The translations under genes were made by a program, and so were the position numbers. Source: Saccharothrix deserti (GTDB taxonomy: Bacteria > Actinomycetota > Actinomycetes > Mycobacteriales > Pseudonocardiaceae). From it: a stretch of DNA of 64,000 nt. The stretch's first letter is position 1. Each line of letters begins with the position of its first letter. The stretch is taken from assembly GCF_009769385.1 (NCBI RefSeq), contig NZ_VKAB01000008.1, positions 310,001-374,000 on the forward strand, written 5' to 3'. This document shows positions 35,792-48,490 of the stretch, one piece after another. The notes beneath the pieces are model-generated. The model saw only the letters and a program-made list of their open reading frames with translations, did no database searches and was not told the origin of the DNA.

Positions 35792-36190
35792 TCAGAACTC
35801 CAGCCCCGCCTCACGAGCGGCATCGGCCAGAGCGGCGATCCGTCCGTGGTACGCGTTGCCGCCGCGGTCGAAGACGACCTTGGTGATCCCGGCGTCCTTG
35901 GCACGGGCGGCGGCCAGCTGGCCGACCTTCGCCGCACGGGCCTTCTTGTCGCCGTCGATCGCCCGGACGTCCGCCTCCACGGAGGAGGCCGCCGCCAGGG
36001 TGTGGCCGGCGAGGTCGTCGATGATCTGCACGGTGATGTGCTTCGACGACCGGTGCACGACCAGGCGCGGGCGCTCCGCCGTGCCGCTGACCTTCTTGCG
36101 GAGGCGGAAGTGACGGCGGGTCTTGGCGATGCGGCGAGTGGTCGAGATGTCCTTGCCCACCGGCTTGCGCTTCGTTGCAGTCTCGCTCAT
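35792..36190 (-). CDS. rplR: 50S ribosomal protein L18
   Basis: 5S rRNA-binding protein, 132 residues, with the basic N-terminal region ([20 protein letters not shown]) and the [18 protein letters not shown] core. ATG at 36190, one base after the rplF stop. Confidence 0.98.
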   Translation of the reverse strand: MSETATKRKPVGKDISTTRRIAKTRRHFRLRKKVSGTAERPRLVVHRSSKHITVQIIDDLAGHTLAAASSVEADVRAIDGDKKARAAKVGQLAAARAKDAGITKVVFDRGGNAYHGRIAALADAAREAGLEF

Positions 36191-36191
36191 G

Positions 36192-36731
36192 TCACTTACC
36201 CGTCTTTCCGACCTTGCGGCGGATCTTCTCGCCCGCGTAGCGCACACCCTTGCCCTTGTACGGGTCGGGCTTGCGAAGCTTGCGGATGTTGGCGGCGACC
36301 TCGCCCACGAGCTGCTTGTCGATGCCGGACACGGAGAACCGGGTCGGGGTCTCCACCGCGAAGGTGATGCCCGCGGGGGCCTCCACCTTCACCGGGTGGC
36401 TGAAGCCCAGCGCGAACTCCAGGTCGGAACCCTTCAGCGCCACGCGGTAACCGACGCCGTGGATTTCCATCTTCTTCTCGTAGCCCTGCGTCACGCCGAC
36501 GACCATGTTCTGCACCAGGGTGCGCGACAGGCCGTGCAGCGAGCGGCTGCGACGCTCGTCGTTCGGGCGCTTCACCTCGAGGGTGCCGTCGTCGGCCTTC
36601 TCGATGATGATCGGCTCAGCGATGGTCAGCGACAGGGCACCCTTGGGGCCCTTGACGCTCACAGCCTGGCCGTCGATGTTCACGTCGACCCCGGAGGGGA
36701 CGGTGATCGGCAGTTTTCCGATGCGCGACAT
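36192..36731 (-). CDS. rplF: 50S ribosomal protein L6
   Basis: 179 residues made of two similar RNA-binding folds, located near the factor-binding site of the large subunit. Start [17 protein letters not shown]; the C-terminal signature [16 protein letters not shown] is complete. Confidence 0.98.
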   Translation of the reverse strand: MSRIGKLPITVPSGVDVNIDGQAVSVKGPKGALSLTIAEPIIIEKADDGTLEVKRPNDERRSRSLHGLSRTLVQNMVVGVTQGYEKKMEIHGVGYRVALKGSDLEFALGFSHPVKVEAPAGITFAVETPTRFSVSGIDKQLVGEVAANIRKLRKPDPYKGKGVRYAGEKIRRKVGKTGK

Positions 36732-36748
36732 TGCCTAGTCCCCCTTCC

Positions 36749-37147
36749 TCACCAGACGTAGGCGAGGACTTCTCCGCCCACGCCTGACTTGTTGGCCTGG
36801 CGGTCGGTCATCAGACCGCCAGAGGTCGAAATGATCGCGACGCCCAGACCGCCCAGCACCTTCGGCAGGTTGGTCGACTTCGCGTACACGCGCAGGCCCG
36901 GCTTCGACACACGGCGCAGGCCGGCGATGCTGCGCTCCCGGTTCGGGCCGTACTTCAGCTCGATGACCAGGTTCTTCGCCACATCGCCCTGCTCATCGCG
37001 GTAGCTCGCGATGTAGCCCTCGCGCTTGAGGATCTCGGCGATGTTGGCCTTCAACTTCGAGTGCGGCATCACGACCTTGTCGTGGTAAGCCGAGTTCGCG
37101 TTCCGCAGACGCGTCAACATGTCTGCGATCGGGTCGGTCATCGTCAT
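36749..37147 (-). CDS. rpsH: 30S ribosomal protein S8
   Basis: Binds helix 21 of 16S rRNA and in many bacteria represses the spc operon by binding its mRNA. 132 residues, start [20 protein letters not shown], with the C-terminal signature [14 protein letters not shown] second in-frame ATG lies two codons in. The 128-bp gap from rpsN contains a hairpin. Confidence 0.98.
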   Translation of the reverse strand: MTMTDPIADMLTRLRNANSAYHDKVVMPHSKLKANIAEILKREGYIASYRDEQGDVAKNLVIELKYGPNRERSIAGLRRVSKPGLRVYAKSTNLPKVLGGLGVAIISTSGGLMTDRQANKSGVGGEVLAYVW

Positions 37148-37194
37148 GGTGACCTGGTCAACCTTTCTCGCTGCGGTTCCCCAGCCAGGGTCCG

Positions 37195-37215
37195 AGCCGG
37201 CCGAGTGGGCCGGCT
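37195..37215 (-). promoter_or_regulatory. Hairpin between rpsN and rpsH
   Basis: AGCCGGCC/GGCCGGCT, an 8-bp perfect stem with a 5-nt loop GAGTG, in the otherwise empty 128-bp spacer. In other bacteria S8 binds spc mRNA close to this point; this hairpin does not obviously mimic that site, so it is only a structural observation. Confidence 0.4.
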
Positions 37216-37275
37216 GGTCGTGGACGGGCCTACAGCGAAGTGATGAGTCTTAGAAAACCTGCCGCCGAGCCGGAC

Positions 37276-37461
37276 TTACCAGCTGGACTTGCTCACACCG
37301 GGCAGCTCGCCCCGGTGCGCCATCTCGCGGAGGCAGATCCGGCACAGGCCGAACTTGCGGAACACCGAGTGCGGGCGACCGCAACGCTGGCAACGGGTGT
37401 AACCCCGCACCTTGAACTTCGGCTTGGCCGCGGCCTTGTTGATCAGCGCCTTCTTGGCCAT
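37276..37461 (-). CDS. rpsN: 30S ribosomal protein S14, zinc-binding (type Z)
   Basis: 61 residues with two CxxC knuckles (CQRC and CRIC) binding zinc. This is the short essential S14 form of the spc operon. Start [20 protein letters not shown]; 3 bp after the rplE stop region. Confidence 0.98.
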   Translation of the reverse strand: MAKKALINKAAAKPKFKVRGYTRCQRCGRPHSVFRKFGLCRICLREMAHRGELPGVSKSSW

Positions 37462-37464
37462 CTG

Positions 37465-38028
37465 TCAGTTCTCCTTGAACGGGAAGCCCAGGAGCTTCAG
37501 CAGCGCCCGGCCCTCGTCGTCGTTGGTCGCGGTCGTCACCACGGTGATGTCCATACCGCGGGGACGGTCGATCGCGTCCGGGTCGATCTCGTGGAACATC
37601 GACTGCTCGTTGAGGCCGAACGTGTAGTTCCCGTTGCCGTCGAACTGCTTGCCCGAGAGGCCGCGGAAGTCGCGGATACGCGGCAGCGCGATCGTCAGCA
37701 GGCGGTCCAGGAACTCCCACATGCGGTCGCCGCGCAGCGTGACGCGCGCGCCGATCGGCATGCCCTCGCGCAGCTTGAACTGCGCGATGGACTTGCGGGC
37801 CCGACGGACCTCGGGACGCTGGCCCGTGATGATCGACAGGTCCTTGACGGCGCCCTCGATCAGCTTGCCGTCGCGGGCGGCGTCGCCGACACCCATGTTG
37901 ACGACGACCTTCACCACGCCCGGGATCTGCATGACGTTGGCGTACTCGAACTGCTCGCGCAGCGCGACGACGATCTCTTCGCGGTAGCGAGCCTTCAGCC
38001 GCGGAATGGTCTTCTCAACGGTGGTCAT
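37465..38028 (-). CDS. rplE: 50S ribosomal protein L5
   Basis: 5S rRNA-binding protein that contacts P-site tRNA and S13. 187 residues with the core [16 protein letters not shown] and the C-terminal [20 protein letters not shown]. The ATG overlaps the rplX stop by one base. Confidence 0.98.
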   Translation of the reverse strand: MTTVEKTIPRLKARYREEIVVALREQFEYANVMQIPGVVKVVVNMGVGDAARDGKLIEGAVKDLSIITGQRPEVRRARKSIAQFKLREGMPIGARVTLRGDRMWEFLDRLLTIALPRIRDFRGLSGKQFDGNGNYTFGLNEQSMFHEIDPDAIDRPRGMDITVVTTATNDDEGRALLKLLGFPFKEN

Positions 38029-38342
38029 CAGATGTCCTTCCCGTTACGACGGGAAATGCGGACCCGCTTGCCCTCGTCGTTCGTCCGGTAGCCCACACGG
38101 GTCGGCTTGCCGTCCGAGTCGACCACCATCACGTTGGACACGTGGATGGGGGCCTCCTGGGTCACGATGCCGCCCGACTGCGCGCCGCGCTGGGTCTGCG
38201 TGATCCGGGTGTGCTTCTTGATGCGGTTGACGCCCTCGACCAGGACGCGGTTCTCAGCGGGGTAGGCCATGATGACCTTGCCGCGAGCACCCTTGTCCTT
38301 GCCGGCGATAACCACGACGGTGTCGCCCTTCTTCACCTTCAT
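38028..38342 (-). CDS. rplX: 50S ribosomal protein L24
   Basis: Assembly initiator near the exit tunnel, 104 residues, with the KOW motif near the N-terminus ([20 protein letters not shown]). Tightly coupled with rplE on one side and rplN on the other (2-bp gap). Confidence 0.98.
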   Translation of the reverse strand: MKVKKGDTVVVIAGKDKGARGKVIMAYPAENRVLVEGVNRIKKHTRITQTQRGAQSGGIVTQEAPIHVSNVMVVDSDGKPTRVGYRTNDEGKRVRISRRNGKDI

Positions 38343-38344
38343 GG

Positions 38345-38713
38345 TCAGAGCACCTCCGGAGCCAACGAGATGATCTTCATGAACTTCTTGTCGCGCAGCT
38401 CACGACCGACCGGGCCGAAGATGCGGGTGCCCCGCGGCTCGTTGTCGTTCTTGATGAGCACCGCGGCGTTCTCGTCGAACCGGATGTAAGAGCCGTCTGG
38501 ACGGCGCTTCTCCTTGACGGTGCGGACGATGACCGCCTTGACGACGTCACCCTTCTTGACGCCGGCGCCGGGGATGGCCTGCTTCACCGTCGCGACGATG
38601 ATGTCCCCGATGCCCGCGTAGCGGCGGCCCGAGCCACCGAGAACACGGATGCAGAGGATTTCCTTCGCACCGGTGTTGTCGGCGACGCGCAGCCGCGACT
38701 CCTGCTGGATCAC
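38345..38713 (-). CDS. rplN: 50S ribosomal protein L14
   Basis: 122-residue interface protein that contacts 16S rRNA helix 14. Start [20 protein letters not shown] from GTG at 38713. A 64-bp gap to rpsQ upstream holds an imperfect hairpin (GCCCG.CAG/CTG.CGGGC near 38729-38765). Confidence 0.98.
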   Translation of the reverse strand: MIQQESRLRVADNTGAKEILCIRVLGGSGRRYAGIGDIIVATVKQAIPGAGVKKGDVVKAVIVRTVKEKRRPDGSYIRFDENAAVLIKNDNEPRGTRIFGPVGRELRDKKFMKIISLAPEVL

Positions 38714-38777
38714 TTACCTACTCCTTGACCATTCCTGGCCCGCCAGATTTCCGACCTGACGGGCTCGGTCCGACTGG

Positions 38778-39059
38778 CTACTTGGCCTTTTCGAGGATCT
38801 CGACGAGGCGCCAGCGCTTGGTGGCCGACAGCGGCCGGGTCTCCATCAGGAGGACGCGGTCGCCGATACCGGCGGTGTTCTGCTCGTCGTGCGCCTTCAC
38901 CTTGGTGGTGGAACGCAGGACCTTCGAGTACCGGCGGTGCTTCTTCCGGTCCTCCAGTGCGACCACGATCGTCTTGTCCATCTTGTCGGACACGACGTAG
39001 CCCTCGCGGACCTTGCGGTCGTTGCGAACCTCAGTAGTCACTTCGTTGCTCTCGCTCAT
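38778..39059 (-). CDS. rpsQ: 30S ribosomal protein S17
   Basis: 93-residue OB-fold protein that binds 16S rRNA early in assembly. The core is [20 protein letters not shown] with [19 protein letters not shown] overlap with rpmC. Confidence 0.98.
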   Translation of the reverse strand: MSESNEVTTEVRNDRKVREGYVVSDKMDKTIVVALEDRKKHRRYSKVLRSTTKVKAHDEQNTAGIGDRVLLMETRPLSATKRWRLVEILEKAK

Positions 39060-39304
39060 GCCGCACCCTCACCAGTGGAAACCGCGTCGGGGGAGGCCGA
39101 GAGGCCCAGCTCCCGCTCCCGCATCACGGTGTAGATCCGGGCGATCTCATGCCGGACCGTGCGCAGGCGGCGGTTGTTGTCGAGCTGCCCGGTGGCCATC
39201 TGGAAGCGGAGGTTGAACAGCTCCTCCTTCGCCTCCCTCAGGCGCAGCACGAGCTCTTCCTCGGTGAGCTCACGCAGCTCGGAAGCGGTGGTACCCGCTG
39301 CCAT
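39056..39304 (-). CDS. rpmC: 50S ribosomal protein L29
   Basis: Two-helix protein at the tunnel exit, docking site for signal recognition particle and trigger factor. 82 residues, slightly longer than the common 65 because of a C-terminal Ser/Ala/Thr tail. Start and stop both overlap neighbours. Confidence 0.97.
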   Translation of the reverse strand: MAAGTTASELRELTEEELVLRLREAKEELFNLRFQMATGQLDNNRRLRTVRHEIARIYTVMRERELGLSASPDAVSTGEGAA

Positions 39305-39723
39305 CAGAACTCACCACCCTCACGCGTAACGATGCGGCACTTCATCGGGAGCTTGTGGATCGCGCGACGCAGCGCCTCGCGGGCCACAGCCTCGTTCGGG
39401 AAGCTCATCTCGAAGAGCACCCGACCCGGCTTGACGTTGGCCACCCACCACTCCGGCGAACCCTTACCGGAACCCATGCGGGTCTCGGCGGGCTTCTTGG
39501 TCAGCGGGCGGTCCGGGAAGATGTTGATCCAGACCTTGCCACCACGGCGGATGTGCCGGGTGATGGCGATACGAGCCGACTCGATCTGCCGGTTGGTCAC
39601 GTAGGCGGGCTCCAGAGCCTGGATGCCGTACTCGCCGAAGGTGACCCTCGTGCCGCCCTTGGCAGCACCGGACCGTCCGGGGTGGTGCTGCTTGCGGTGC
39701 TTAACCCTGCGCGGGATGAGCAC
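39304..39723 (-). CDS. rplP: 50S ribosomal protein L16
   Basis: Organises the A-site tRNA-binding region of the large subunit. 139 residues with [20 protein letters not shown] and the [16 protein letters not shown] loop near the peptidyl transferase centre. GTG start, 3 bp after the rpsC stop. Confidence 0.98.
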   Translation of the reverse strand: MLIPRRVKHRKQHHPGRSGAAKGGTRVTFGEYGIQALEPAYVTNRQIESARIAITRHIRRGGKVWINIFPDRPLTKKPAETRMGSGKGSPEWWVANVKPGRVLFEMSFPNEAVAREALRRAIHKLPMKCRIVTREGGEF

Positions 39724-39726
39724 GAC

Positions 39727-40551
39727 TCAGCCCTCCGTCTTCTCTTCGGTCGCGGTCGGCGCGGCGGTCTGATCGCCCGCAGCGGCCCGACCGGCCTCGG
39801 TGCTGGTCGCGGTGGTGCCGCTGGCACCGGAACGACGCGCCCGGTTCGGGCGTTCGTTGCGGTCGCGGCGCGGCGCGCGGTCGGCCGCCGGAGCGGCGTC
39901 ACGCTCGCGCTTGGCGCTGATGCCACCGACGATGTCGCCCTTGTAGATCCACACCTTCACGCCGATACGGCCGAACGTGGTGCGGGCCTCGAAGAAGCCG
40001 TAGTCGATGTCAGCGCGCAGCGTGTGCAGCGGCACACGGCCATCGCGGTAGTGCTCGGAACGGGACATCTCGGCACCGCCGAGACGACCGCCGCACTGCA
40101 CGCGGATGCCCTTGACCTGAGGCGAACGCATGGCCGACTGGATGGCCTTGCGCATCGCGCGGCGGAAGGCGACGCGGTTGGACAGCTGCTCCGCCACGCC
40201 CTGCGCGACGAGCTGCGCGTCCGACTCGGGGCTCTTCACCTCGAGGATGTTGAGCTGCACCTGCTTCTTGGTGAGCTTCTCCAGCTCACCGCGGATGCGG
40301 TCGGCCTCCGCGCCGCGACGGCCGATGACGATGCCCGGCCGGGCGGTGTGGATGTCGACGCGAACCCGGTCACGGGTGCGCTCGATCTCCACCTTCGAGA
40401 TGCCGGCGCGCTCCATGCCCTTCGAGAGCAGCTTGCGGATCTTGACATCCTCAGCCACGTACTCGGCGTACTGCTTGTCGGCGTACCAGCGGGACTTCCA
40501 GTCCGTGGTGATACCAAGTCGGAAGCCGTGCGGGTTGATTTTCTGGCCCAC
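39727..40551 (-). CDS. rpsC: 30S ribosomal protein S3
   Basis: mRNA entry-channel protein with a KH domain (about residues 40-110, including [20 protein letters not shown]). 274 residues; the last 60 are an Ala/Arg/Thr-rich extension ending in Glu/Gly, common in actinobacteria. GTG start overlapping the rplV stop by one base. Confidence 0.97.
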   Translation of the reverse strand: MGQKINPHGFRLGITTDWKSRWYADKQYAEYVAEDVKIRKLLSKGMERAGISKVEIERTRDRVRVDIHTARPGIVIGRRGAEADRIRGELEKLTKKQVQLNILEVKSPESDAQLVAQGVAEQLSNRVAFRRAMRKAIQSAMRSPQVKGIRVQCGGRLGGAEMSRSEHYRDGRVPLHTLRADIDYGFFEARTTFGRIGVKVWIYKGDIVGGISAKRERDAAPAADRAPRRDRNERPNRARRSGASGTTATSTEAGRAAAGDQTAAPTATEEKTEG

Positions 40552-40967
40552 TACCGAGCCCCCTTCCTGTCAGCGCCGGCCTTCGCGCTGGTCTTCTTCG
40601 GACGGCTCTCCACCTCGACGGTGATGTGGCTCGTCCGCTTGCGGATCCGGTACGCACGGCCCTGGGCACGCGGGCGGAACCGCTTGAGGGTCGGACCCTC
40701 GTCCACGTAGACCTTCGACACCCACAGGGTGTCGGGGTCGAGGGACAGGTTGTTCTCGGCGTTGGCCACGGCGCTCTGCAGCACCTTGCGGACCGGCTCA
40801 CTTGCCGCCTGCGGCGCGAACTGGAGCACGGCCAGGGCCTCGCTGGCGCTACGACCCCTGATGAGCTCGACGACGCGACGCACCTTCATGGGCGTGTCAC
40901 GGACGTAGCGAGCCCGAGCCACGGCGCGCGGGAGCTCCGGCGCTTCGGCTTCGTTACGGGCGTTCAT
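40551..40967 (-). CDS. rplV: 50S ribosomal protein L22
   Basis: Lines the exit tunnel with its long beta-hairpin ([20 protein letters not shown]). 138 residues with a basic C-terminal tail. The hairpin tip has no obvious deletion of the kind that gives macrolide resistance. Confidence 0.98.
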   Translation of the reverse strand: MNARNEAEAPELPRAVARARYVRDTPMKVRRVVELIRGRSASEALAVLQFAPQAASEPVRKVLQSAVANAENNLSLDPDTLWVSKVYVDEGPTLKRFRPRAQGRAYRIRKRTSHITVEVESRPKKTSAKAGADRKGAR

Positions 40968-41002
40968 CGCTGCTTCCCCTTGCTCTTCCTCTAGTTCGTC
41001 GC

Positions 41003-41284
41003 CTAGCGACGGCGCGACTTCCGGTCGTCCTTGATGTGGCCCTTGAACGTGCGGGTCGGGGCGAATTCGCCGAGCTTGTGCCCGACCATCGCCTCCGTGA
41101 CGAACACCGGCACGTGCTTGCGGCCGTCGTGCACCGCGATCGTGTGGCCCAGCATGTCGGGGATGATCGTCGACCGGCGGGACCAGGTCTTGATCACGGT
41201 CTTCTTGCCCGACTCGTTGAGGACGTCCACCTTCTTGAGCAGGTGGTCGTCCACGAAGGGGCCCTTCTTAAGGCTGCGAGGCAT
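41003..41284 (-). CDS. rpsS: 30S ribosomal protein S19
   Basis: Head protein forming a complex with S13. 93 residues, start [20 protein letters not shown], with the signature [19 protein letters not shown]. Confidence 0.98.
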   Translation of the reverse strand: MPRSLKKGPFVDDHLLKKVDVLNESGKKTVIKTWSRRSTIIPDMLGHTIAVHDGRKHVPVFVTEAMVGHKLGEFAPTRTFKGHIKDDRKSRRR

Positions 41285-41302
41285 CCTTCACTCCCTCCCT
41301 GC

Positions 41303-42139
41303 TCAGCGCTTCTTACCGGTGCGACGACGCCGGACGATGAGCTTGTCGCTTGGCCTGTTGCGGCGGCGGGTGCGCCCCTCGGGCTTACCGGCCGGGTTCA
41401 CCGGGTGGCGACCACCGGAGGTCTTGCCCTCACCACCACCGTGCGGGTGGTCGACCGGGTTCATGGCGACACCGCGGACGGTGGGCTTCTTGCCCTTCCA
41501 CCGCATGCGGCCGGCCTTGCCCCAGTTGATGTTCTGGTGCTCGGCGTTGCCGACCTCGCCGACCGTGGCGCGGCACCGGACGTCCACGTTGCGGATTTCG
41601 CCCGAGGGCATCCGCAGCTGGGCGTAGGGGCCGTCCTTGGCGACGAGCTGCACGCTGGCGCCCGCCGACCGGGCGATCTTCGCGCCGCCGCCGGGGCGGA
41701 GCTCGATCGCGTGGATCACGGTGCCGACCGGGATGTTGCGCAGCGGCAGGTTGTTGCCCGGCTTGATGTCAGCCTTCGGGCCGTTCTCCACCATGTCGCC
41801 CTGCGACAACTTCGACGGGGCGATGATGTAGCGCTTCTCGCCGTCGAGGTAGTGCAGCAGCGCGATGCGCGCGGTGCGGTTGGGGTCGTACTCGATGTGC
41901 GCGACCTTGGCCGGCACGCCGTCCTTGTCAGTGCGGCGGAAGTCGATGAGGCGGTACGCCCGCTTGTGGCCACCACCCTTGTGCCGCGTCGTGATCTTGC
42001 CCGAAGCGTTGCGGCCACCACGGCCGTGCAGCGGGCGGACCAGCGACTTCTCCGGCGTCGTCCGAGTGATCTCGGCGAAGTCGGAGACGCTCGCACCGCG
42101 ACGACCGGGGGTCGTCGGCTTGTACTTGCGAATGCCCAT
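41303..42139 (-). CDS. rplB: 50S ribosomal protein L2
   Basis: Required for subunit association and peptidyl transfer. 278 residues with the RNA-binding domain and the strictly conserved C-terminal motif [17 protein letters not shown], which holds the key His. Confidence 0.98.
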   Translation of the reverse strand: MGIRKYKPTTPGRRGASVSDFAEITRTTPEKSLVRPLHGRGGRNASGKITTRHKGGGHKRAYRLIDFRRTDKDGVPAKVAHIEYDPNRTARIALLHYLDGEKRYIIAPSKLSQGDMVENGPKADIKPGNNLPLRNIPVGTVIHAIELRPGGGAKIARSAGASVQLVAKDGPYAQLRMPSGEIRNVDVRCRATVGEVGNAEHQNINWGKAGRMRWKGKKPTVRGVAMNPVDHPHGGGEGKTSGGRHPVNPAGKPEGRTRRRNRPSDKLIVRRRRTGKKR

Positions 42140-42161
42140 CTCTACGCAGTCCTCGTCGTCA

Positions 42162-42461
42162 TCAGGCGGCCGGGCCGCCGAAGATCTCGATCGGCTTGCT
42201 CTCGGCGGACAGCGTCACGATGGCGCGCTTGGTGTCCTTGCGCTTGCCGTATCCCGTCCGGGTGCGCTTGCGCTTGCCCTGGCGGTTGATCGTGTTGACG
42301 CTGACGACCTTGACGCCGAAGACCTTCTCCACGGCAATCTTGATCTGGGTCTTGTTCGAGCCGGGAGCCACCACGAAGGTGTACTTGTTCTCCTCGAGCA
42401 GCCCGTAGGACTTCTCGGAGATGACCGGCGCGAGCAGGATGTCCCGGTGGTCGGGGATCAC
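42162..42461 (-). CDS. rplW: 50S ribosomal protein L23
   Basis: Tunnel-exit protein and docking site for trigger factor. 99 residues from GTG at 42461 ([20 protein letters not shown]), overlapping the rplD stop (GTGA). An open frame extends upstream to 42659 inside rplD and is not coding. Confidence 0.97.
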   Translation of the reverse strand: MIPDHRDILLAPVISEKSYGLLEENKYTFVVAPGSNKTQIKIAVEKVFGVKVVSVNTINRQGKRKRTRTGYGKRKDTKRAIVTLSAESKPIEIFGGPAA

Positions 42462-43150
42462 TTCGCGGCCTCCTCGTCGGACTCCGACGACTCGGCGATG
42501 GCCTCGGCGGAGCCCTGCCCGTGCTGGGCCTTGCTCGCCAGGAACACGTCGAGCGCGTCCTTGGTGAACACCACGTCGTCGTTGACCAGCACGTCGTAGG
42601 TGTTGAGCTGGTCCGGCGCGATGATGTGCACGTGCGGCAGGTTGCGCAGGCTGACCCACGAAACCTCGTCCGTGCGCAGCAGCACGGCCAGCACGCGGCG
42701 GGCCTCGGTCACCGTCTCCAGCACCTTGCGGGCCGCCTTGGTCGACGGAGCGTCGCCCTCGACGAAACCGCTCACCACGTGCACCTGGCCGGCACGCGCC
42801 CGGTCGGAGAGGGCGCCACGCAGGGCAGCGGCCTTCATCTTCTTGGGGGTGCGCTGGGTGTAGTCACGCGGCTGGGGGCCGTGGACGACGCCACCACCGG
42901 CGAACTGCGGCGCGCGGGTCGAGCCCTGACGGGCGCGGCCGGTGCCCTTCTGCCGGTACGGCTTCTTGCCACCACCGCGAACTTCACCGCGGGTCTTCGT
43001 GGCGTGCGTGCCCTGGCGGGCCGCGGCCAACTGGGCCACGACGACCTGGTGCAGCAGAGCCACGTTCGCCTGCGCGTCGAAGATCGCGGCGGGCAGCTCG
43101 ACGGAGCCGTCGGTCGCGCCTGCCGGGGTGCGGATCTCAACGGAAGTCAT
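42458..43150 (-). CDS. rplD: 50S ribosomal protein L4
   Basis: Tunnel constriction protein, 230 residues. It has the long loop ([20 protein letters not shown]) that reaches the tunnel wall, and an acidic C-terminal tail ([12 protein letters not shown]) typical of actinobacteria. In E. coli L4 represses the S10 operon; whether this holds here is unknown. Confidence 0.98.
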   Translation of the reverse strand: MTSVEIRTPAGATDGSVELPAAIFDAQANVALLHQVVVAQLAAARQGTHATKTRGEVRGGGKKPYRQKGTGRARQGSTRAPQFAGGGVVHGPQPRDYTQRTPKKMKAAALRGALSDRARAGQVHVVSGFVEGDAPSTKAARKVLETVTEARRVLAVLLRTDEVSWVSLRNLPHVHIIAPDQLNTYDVLVNDDVVFTKDALDVFLASKAQHGQGSAEAIAESSESDEEAAK

Positions 43151-43152
43151 GA

Positions 43153-43803
43153 TCAGGCACCACCCTTCGCAGCGGTCTTGATGAACACGGTGCCGCCCTT
43201 GGGGCCGGGAACGGCGCCCTTGATGAGCAGCAGGCCGGACTCGGCGTCCACGCGGTGCACCTTGAGGTTCTGGGTGGTCACCCGCACGTTGCCCATGCGA
43301 CCCGCCATGCGCAGGCCCTTGAACACGCGGCCGGGCGTGGCGCAGCCGCCGATGGAACCGGGCGAGCGGTGCTTGCGCTGCGTGCCGTGGCTCGCGCCGA
43401 GGCCGTGGAAGCCGTGTCGCTTCATGACACCCGCGGTGCCCTTGCCCTTGCTGGTGCCGACCACGTCGACCACCGCGCCGGCCTCGAAGACCTCGGCGGT
43501 GACTTCCTGGCCGACCGTGTACTCGGACGCATCCGTGGTGCGCAGCTCCGCCAGGTGGCGGCGGGGCGTGACGCCCGCCTTGGCGTAGTGGCCCGCGACG
43601 GGCTTGTTGACCTTGCGCGGGTCGATCGCGCCGAAGGCCAGCTGCACGGCCGAGTAGCCGTCGTTCTCCTGGGTCCGAACCTGGGTGACCACGTTCGGCT
43701 CGGCCTTGACGACGGTAACCGGAACGATCCGGTTGTTCTCGTCGAAGACCTGAGTCATGCCGAGCTTGGTGCCCAGGAGGCCCTTAACCTGCCTGTCAGA
43801 CAT
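43153..43803 (-). CDS. rplC: 50S ribosomal protein L3
   Basis: Early-assembly protein close to the peptidyl transferase centre. 216 residues with [20 protein letters not shown] near the N-terminus and the central extension [22 protein letters not shown] at 43803 gives the standard N-terminus; an upstream ATG at 43827 adds eight residues. Confidence 0.97.
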   Translation of the reverse strand: MSDRQVKGLLGTKLGMTQVFDENNRIVPVTVVKAEPNVVTQVRTQENDGYSAVQLAFGAIDPRKVNKPVAGHYAKAGVTPRRHLAELRTTDASEYTVGQEVTAEVFEAGAVVDVVGTSKGKGTAGVMKRHGFHGLGASHGTQRKHRSPGSIGGCATPGRVFKGLRMAGRMGNVRVTTQNLKVHRVDAESGLLLIKGAVPGPKGGTVFIKTAAKGGA

Positions 43804-43855
43804 GGGTCTCGTTACTCTCCGCCCCAAATGGGATCAACACTGCCGCGTCCAACGC

Positions 43856-44161
43856 TTACTGGATGTTGACGTCGACGCTCGCCGGCAGGTCGATGCGCAT
43901 GAGCGCGTCCACCGTCTTCGGCGTCGGGTCGAGGATGTCGATCAGACGCTTGTGCGTGCGCATCTCGAAGTGCTCGCGCGAGTCCTTGTACTTGTGCGGC
44001 GAGCGGATGACGCAGTAAACGTTCTTCTCAGTGGGCAGCGGCACAGGCCCGACGACCCGAGCGCCGGTGCGCGTCACGGTCTCGACGATCTTGCGCGCGG
44101 ACGCGTCGATCGCCTCGTGGTCGTAGGCCTTGAGCCGGATGCGGATCTTCTGTCCCGCCAT
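43856..44161 (-). CDS. rpsJ: 30S ribosomal protein S10
   Basis: Small-subunit head protein that also partners NusB in antitermination. 101 residues, start [20 protein letters not shown], with the loop [21 protein letters not shown]. First gene of the S10 operon, after a 326-bp non-coding leader. Confidence 0.98.
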   Translation of the reverse strand: MAGQKIRIRLKAYDHEAIDASARKIVETVTRTGARVVGPVPLPTEKNVYCVIRSPHKYKDSREHFEMRTHKRLIDILDPTPKTVDALMRIDLPASVDVNIQ

Positions 44162-44380
44162 GATGGCTTGCCGTTCCTCTGCTTCTAGTACCGCTGCGGT
44201 GCGGGCACCTTGCACGAGGTCACGGGACCTCCGGCGCGCTCCGCCCCCTATTCAGGATTGACACCGAGCGGTGTCACGGTGCCCGGTCCACGCGGTCGGG
44301 CGTGTCGCGCCCCAACGCATAGACCGGTCCCACTGATAAAGCCTGTGGGATTGTCTTACTCGATCGAACCCCACTCGTGG
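44162..44380 (-). promoter_or_regulatory. S10 operon leader and promoter region
   Basis: No gene lies between the tuf terminator and rpsJ. A near-perfect dyad TGACACCG-AG-CGGTGTCA is at 44259-44276. AT-rich patches (TTTATC near 44336 and TCTATG near 44318 on the minus strand) are candidate -10 elements, but no -35 partner is convincing. I cannot place the start site. Confidence 0.4.
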
Positions 44381-44418
44381 CGGGGCGGCCGAGTCCAGAA
44401 CTCGAACCGGCCGCCCCG
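44381..44418 (-). terminator. Terminator after tuf
   Basis: CGGGGCGGCCG pairs with CGGCCGCCCCG over 11 bp, with an inner GAGT/ACTC pairing in the loop, 69 bp past the tuf stop. It closes the rpsL-rpsG-fusA-tuf unit before the S10 leader. Confidence 0.8.
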
Positions 44419-44487
44419 ACGAGCAACCCGTCAATGGTTGCACACGTGAGTGCCCAGACCAAATCGGGGGGTGTAGTTAGACCCAGA

Positions 44488-45681
44488 TCACTTGATGATC
44501 TTGGTGACCGAGCCCGCACCCACGGTGCGACCACCCTCGCGGATGGCGAACCGCAGACCCTCGTCCATGGCGATCGGCTGGATCAGCTTCACGGCCATCG
44601 ACGTGGTGTCGCCCGGCATGACCATCTCGGTGCCCTCGGGGAGGGTCACGACGCCGGTCACGTCGGTGGTGCGGAAGTAGAACTGCGGGCGGTAGTTGTT
44701 GAAGAACGGCGTGTGCCGGCCGCCCTCGTCCTTCGACAGGATGTAGACCTGCGCGTCGAACTCGGTGTGCGGGGTGGTGGTGCCCGGCTTCACGATCACC
44801 ATGCCGCGCTCCACCTCCTCGCGCTTGATGCCGCGGAGCAGCAGAGCGGCGTTGTCGCCGGCGCGACCCTCGTCGAGGAACTTCTTGAACATCTCGATCG
44901 AGGTGACCGTCGTCTTCTTCGAGGTCTCCTTGATGCCGACGATCTCGACCTCTTCGTTGACCTTGATGATGCCGCGCTCGATACGACCGGTCACCACGGT
45001 GCCACGACCGGTGATGGTGAACACGTCCTCGACCGGCATCAGGAACGGCCGGTCGACCTCGCGCTCGGGCTCCGGGATGTTCTCGTCCACGGCGTCCATG
45101 AGGCCGATGAGCTTCTCGCCCCACTCGGCGTCGCCCTCCAGCGCCTTCAGCGCGGAGACGCGGACGACCGGCAGGTCGTCACCGGGGAACTCGTACTCGG
45201 ACAGCAGCTCGCGGACCTCGAGCTCGACGAGCTCCAGGATCTCCTCGTCGTCCACCATGTCGGCCTTGTTCAGGGCCACCACGATGTAGGGCACACCGAC
45301 CTGGCGGGCCAGGAGCACGTGCTCCTTGGTCTGCGGCATCGGGCCGTCGGTCGCCGCGACCACCAGGATGGCGCCGTCCATCTGCGCCGCACCGGTGATC
45401 ATGTTCTTGATGTAGTCGGCGTGACCGGGGCAGTCGACGTGCGCGTAGTGCCGGTTCGCGGTCTGGTACTCGATGTGGGCGATCGAGATGGTGATACCGC
45501 GCTGCTTCTCCTCCGGCGCCTTGTCGATCTGGTCGAACGGCGTGAAGGGGTTCAGGTCCGGGAACTTGTCGTGCAGGACCTTGGAGATCGCCGCGGTCAG
45601 CGTCGTCTTGCCGTGGTCGATGTGACCGATGGTGCCGATGTTGACGTGCGGCTTCGTCCGCTCGAACTTCGCCTTCGCCAC
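44488..45681 (-). CDS. tuf: Elongation factor Tu
   Basis: GTPase that delivers aminoacyl-tRNA to the ribosome. 397 residues with the P-loop GHIDHGKT (19-26), the switch motif [12 protein letters not shown], the guanine motif [10 protein letters not shown], and domains 2 and 3 complete to [12 protein letters not shown] start with AGGAGGA at 7 bp. A 10-bp hairpin lies in the 138-bp gap from fusA. Confidence 0.98.
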   Translation of the reverse strand: MAKAKFERTKPHVNIGTIGHIDHGKTTLTAAISKVLHDKFPDLNPFTPFDQIDKAPEEKQRGITISIAHIEYQTANRHYAHVDCPGHADYIKNMITGAAQMDGAILVVAATDGPMPQTKEHVLLARQVGVPYIVVALNKADMVDDEEILELVELEVRELLSEYEFPGDDLPVVRVSALKALEGDAEWGEKLIGLMDAVDENIPEPEREVDRPFLMPVEDVFTITGRGTVVTGRIERGIIKVNEEVEIVGIKETSKKTTVTSIEMFKKFLDEGRAGDNAALLLRGIKREEVERGMVIVKPGTTTPHTEFDAQVYILSKDEGGRHTPFFNNYRPQFYFRTTDVTGVVTLPEGTEMVMPGDTTSMAVKLIQPIAMDEGLRFAIREGGRTVGAGSVTKIIK

Positions 45682-45712
45682 TGGATTGTCCTCCTGGACT
45701 TCTATTGCTTAG

Positions 45713-45740
45713 CCCGGCGGGCGGATTGCTGCCCGCCGGG
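45713..45740 (-). promoter_or_regulatory. Hairpin between fusA and tuf
   Basis: CCCGGCGGGC/GCCCGCCGGG, a perfect 10-bp stem with an 8-nt loop, ends 31 bp upstream of the tuf start. It could be a partial terminator, an RNase processing site or a stabiliser for tuf mRNA. Confidence 0.5.
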
Positions 45741-45819
45741 CGTCACGTCAGGGTCGGTTGTGCGGACCCCGGGGCGGTCCCCGGAGAGCCCGCGTGGTGC
45801 TGCGGTGCTCCGGTTGGGG

Positions 45820-47922
<2,103 letters not shown>

Positions 47923-47977
47923 GGGTGTCTTCCCCTGTCTTGAGCTAGCTGGTAGCAGGCTCACTAGGGCTGGGAGG

Positions 47978-48014
47978 CGCCAGGCGGGGTGGCTCGGGGC
48001 TGCCCCGCCTGGCG
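47978..48014 (-). promoter_or_regulatory. Strong hairpin between rpsG and fusA
   Basis: CGCCAGGCGGGG/CCCCGCCTGGCG, a perfect 12-bp stem with a 13-nt loop, begins 5 bp after the rpsG stop codon. It has the strength of a terminator but no U-tract, and fusA must be transcribed across it unless it has its own promoter. Confidence 0.6.
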
Positions 48015-48019
48015 TCACG

Positions 48020-48490
48020 TCACCAGCGGTAGTGGGCGAAGGCCTTGTTCGACTCGGCCATCTTGTGCGTGTCCTCGCGGCGCTTGACGCTCGCGCCCAG
48101 GCCGTTGCTCGCGTCGAGCAGCTCGTTCATCAGGCGCTCGATCATGGTCTTCTCACGGCGCTGCCGGGAGAAGGTGATCAGCCAGCGCAGCGCGAGCGTG
48201 GTCGAGCGGCCCGGCTTCACCTCGACCGGCACCTGGTAGGTGGCGCCACCGACGCGGCGGGACTTCACCTCGAGCGCGGGCTTGACGTTGTCCAGAGCGC
48301 GCTTGAGCGTGACGACCGGGTCGGTGCCCGTCTTGTCGCGGGCGCCTTCGAGGGCGCCGTACACGATCCGCTCGGCCACGGAGCGCTTGCCGTCGACCAG
48401 CACCTTGTTGATGAGCTGGGTCACCAGCGGAGAGCTGTAGACCGGGTCGGAGATCAGCGGCCGCTTCGGGGCCGGTCCCTTGCGGGGCAT
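48020..48490 (-). CDS. rpsG: 30S ribosomal protein S7
   Basis: Head assembly initiator, 156 residues, start [18 protein letters not shown], with [15 protein letters not shown]. Its ATG overlaps the rpsL stop by one base. In E. coli S7 represses its own operon by binding near this position. Confidence 0.98.
   Translation of the reverse strand: MPRKGPAPKRPLISDPVYSSPLVTQLINKVLVDGKRSVAERIVYGALEGARDKTGTDPVVTLKRALDNVKPALEVKSRRVGGATYQVPVEVKPGRSTTLALRWLITFSRQRREKTMIERLMNELLDASNGLGASVKRREDTHKMAESNKAFAHYRW

Noticed and set aside
40551-40967. Looked for L22/L4 changes that would indicate macrolide self-resistance.
   Set aside because: The L22 hairpin and L4 loop look intact without the known deletions.
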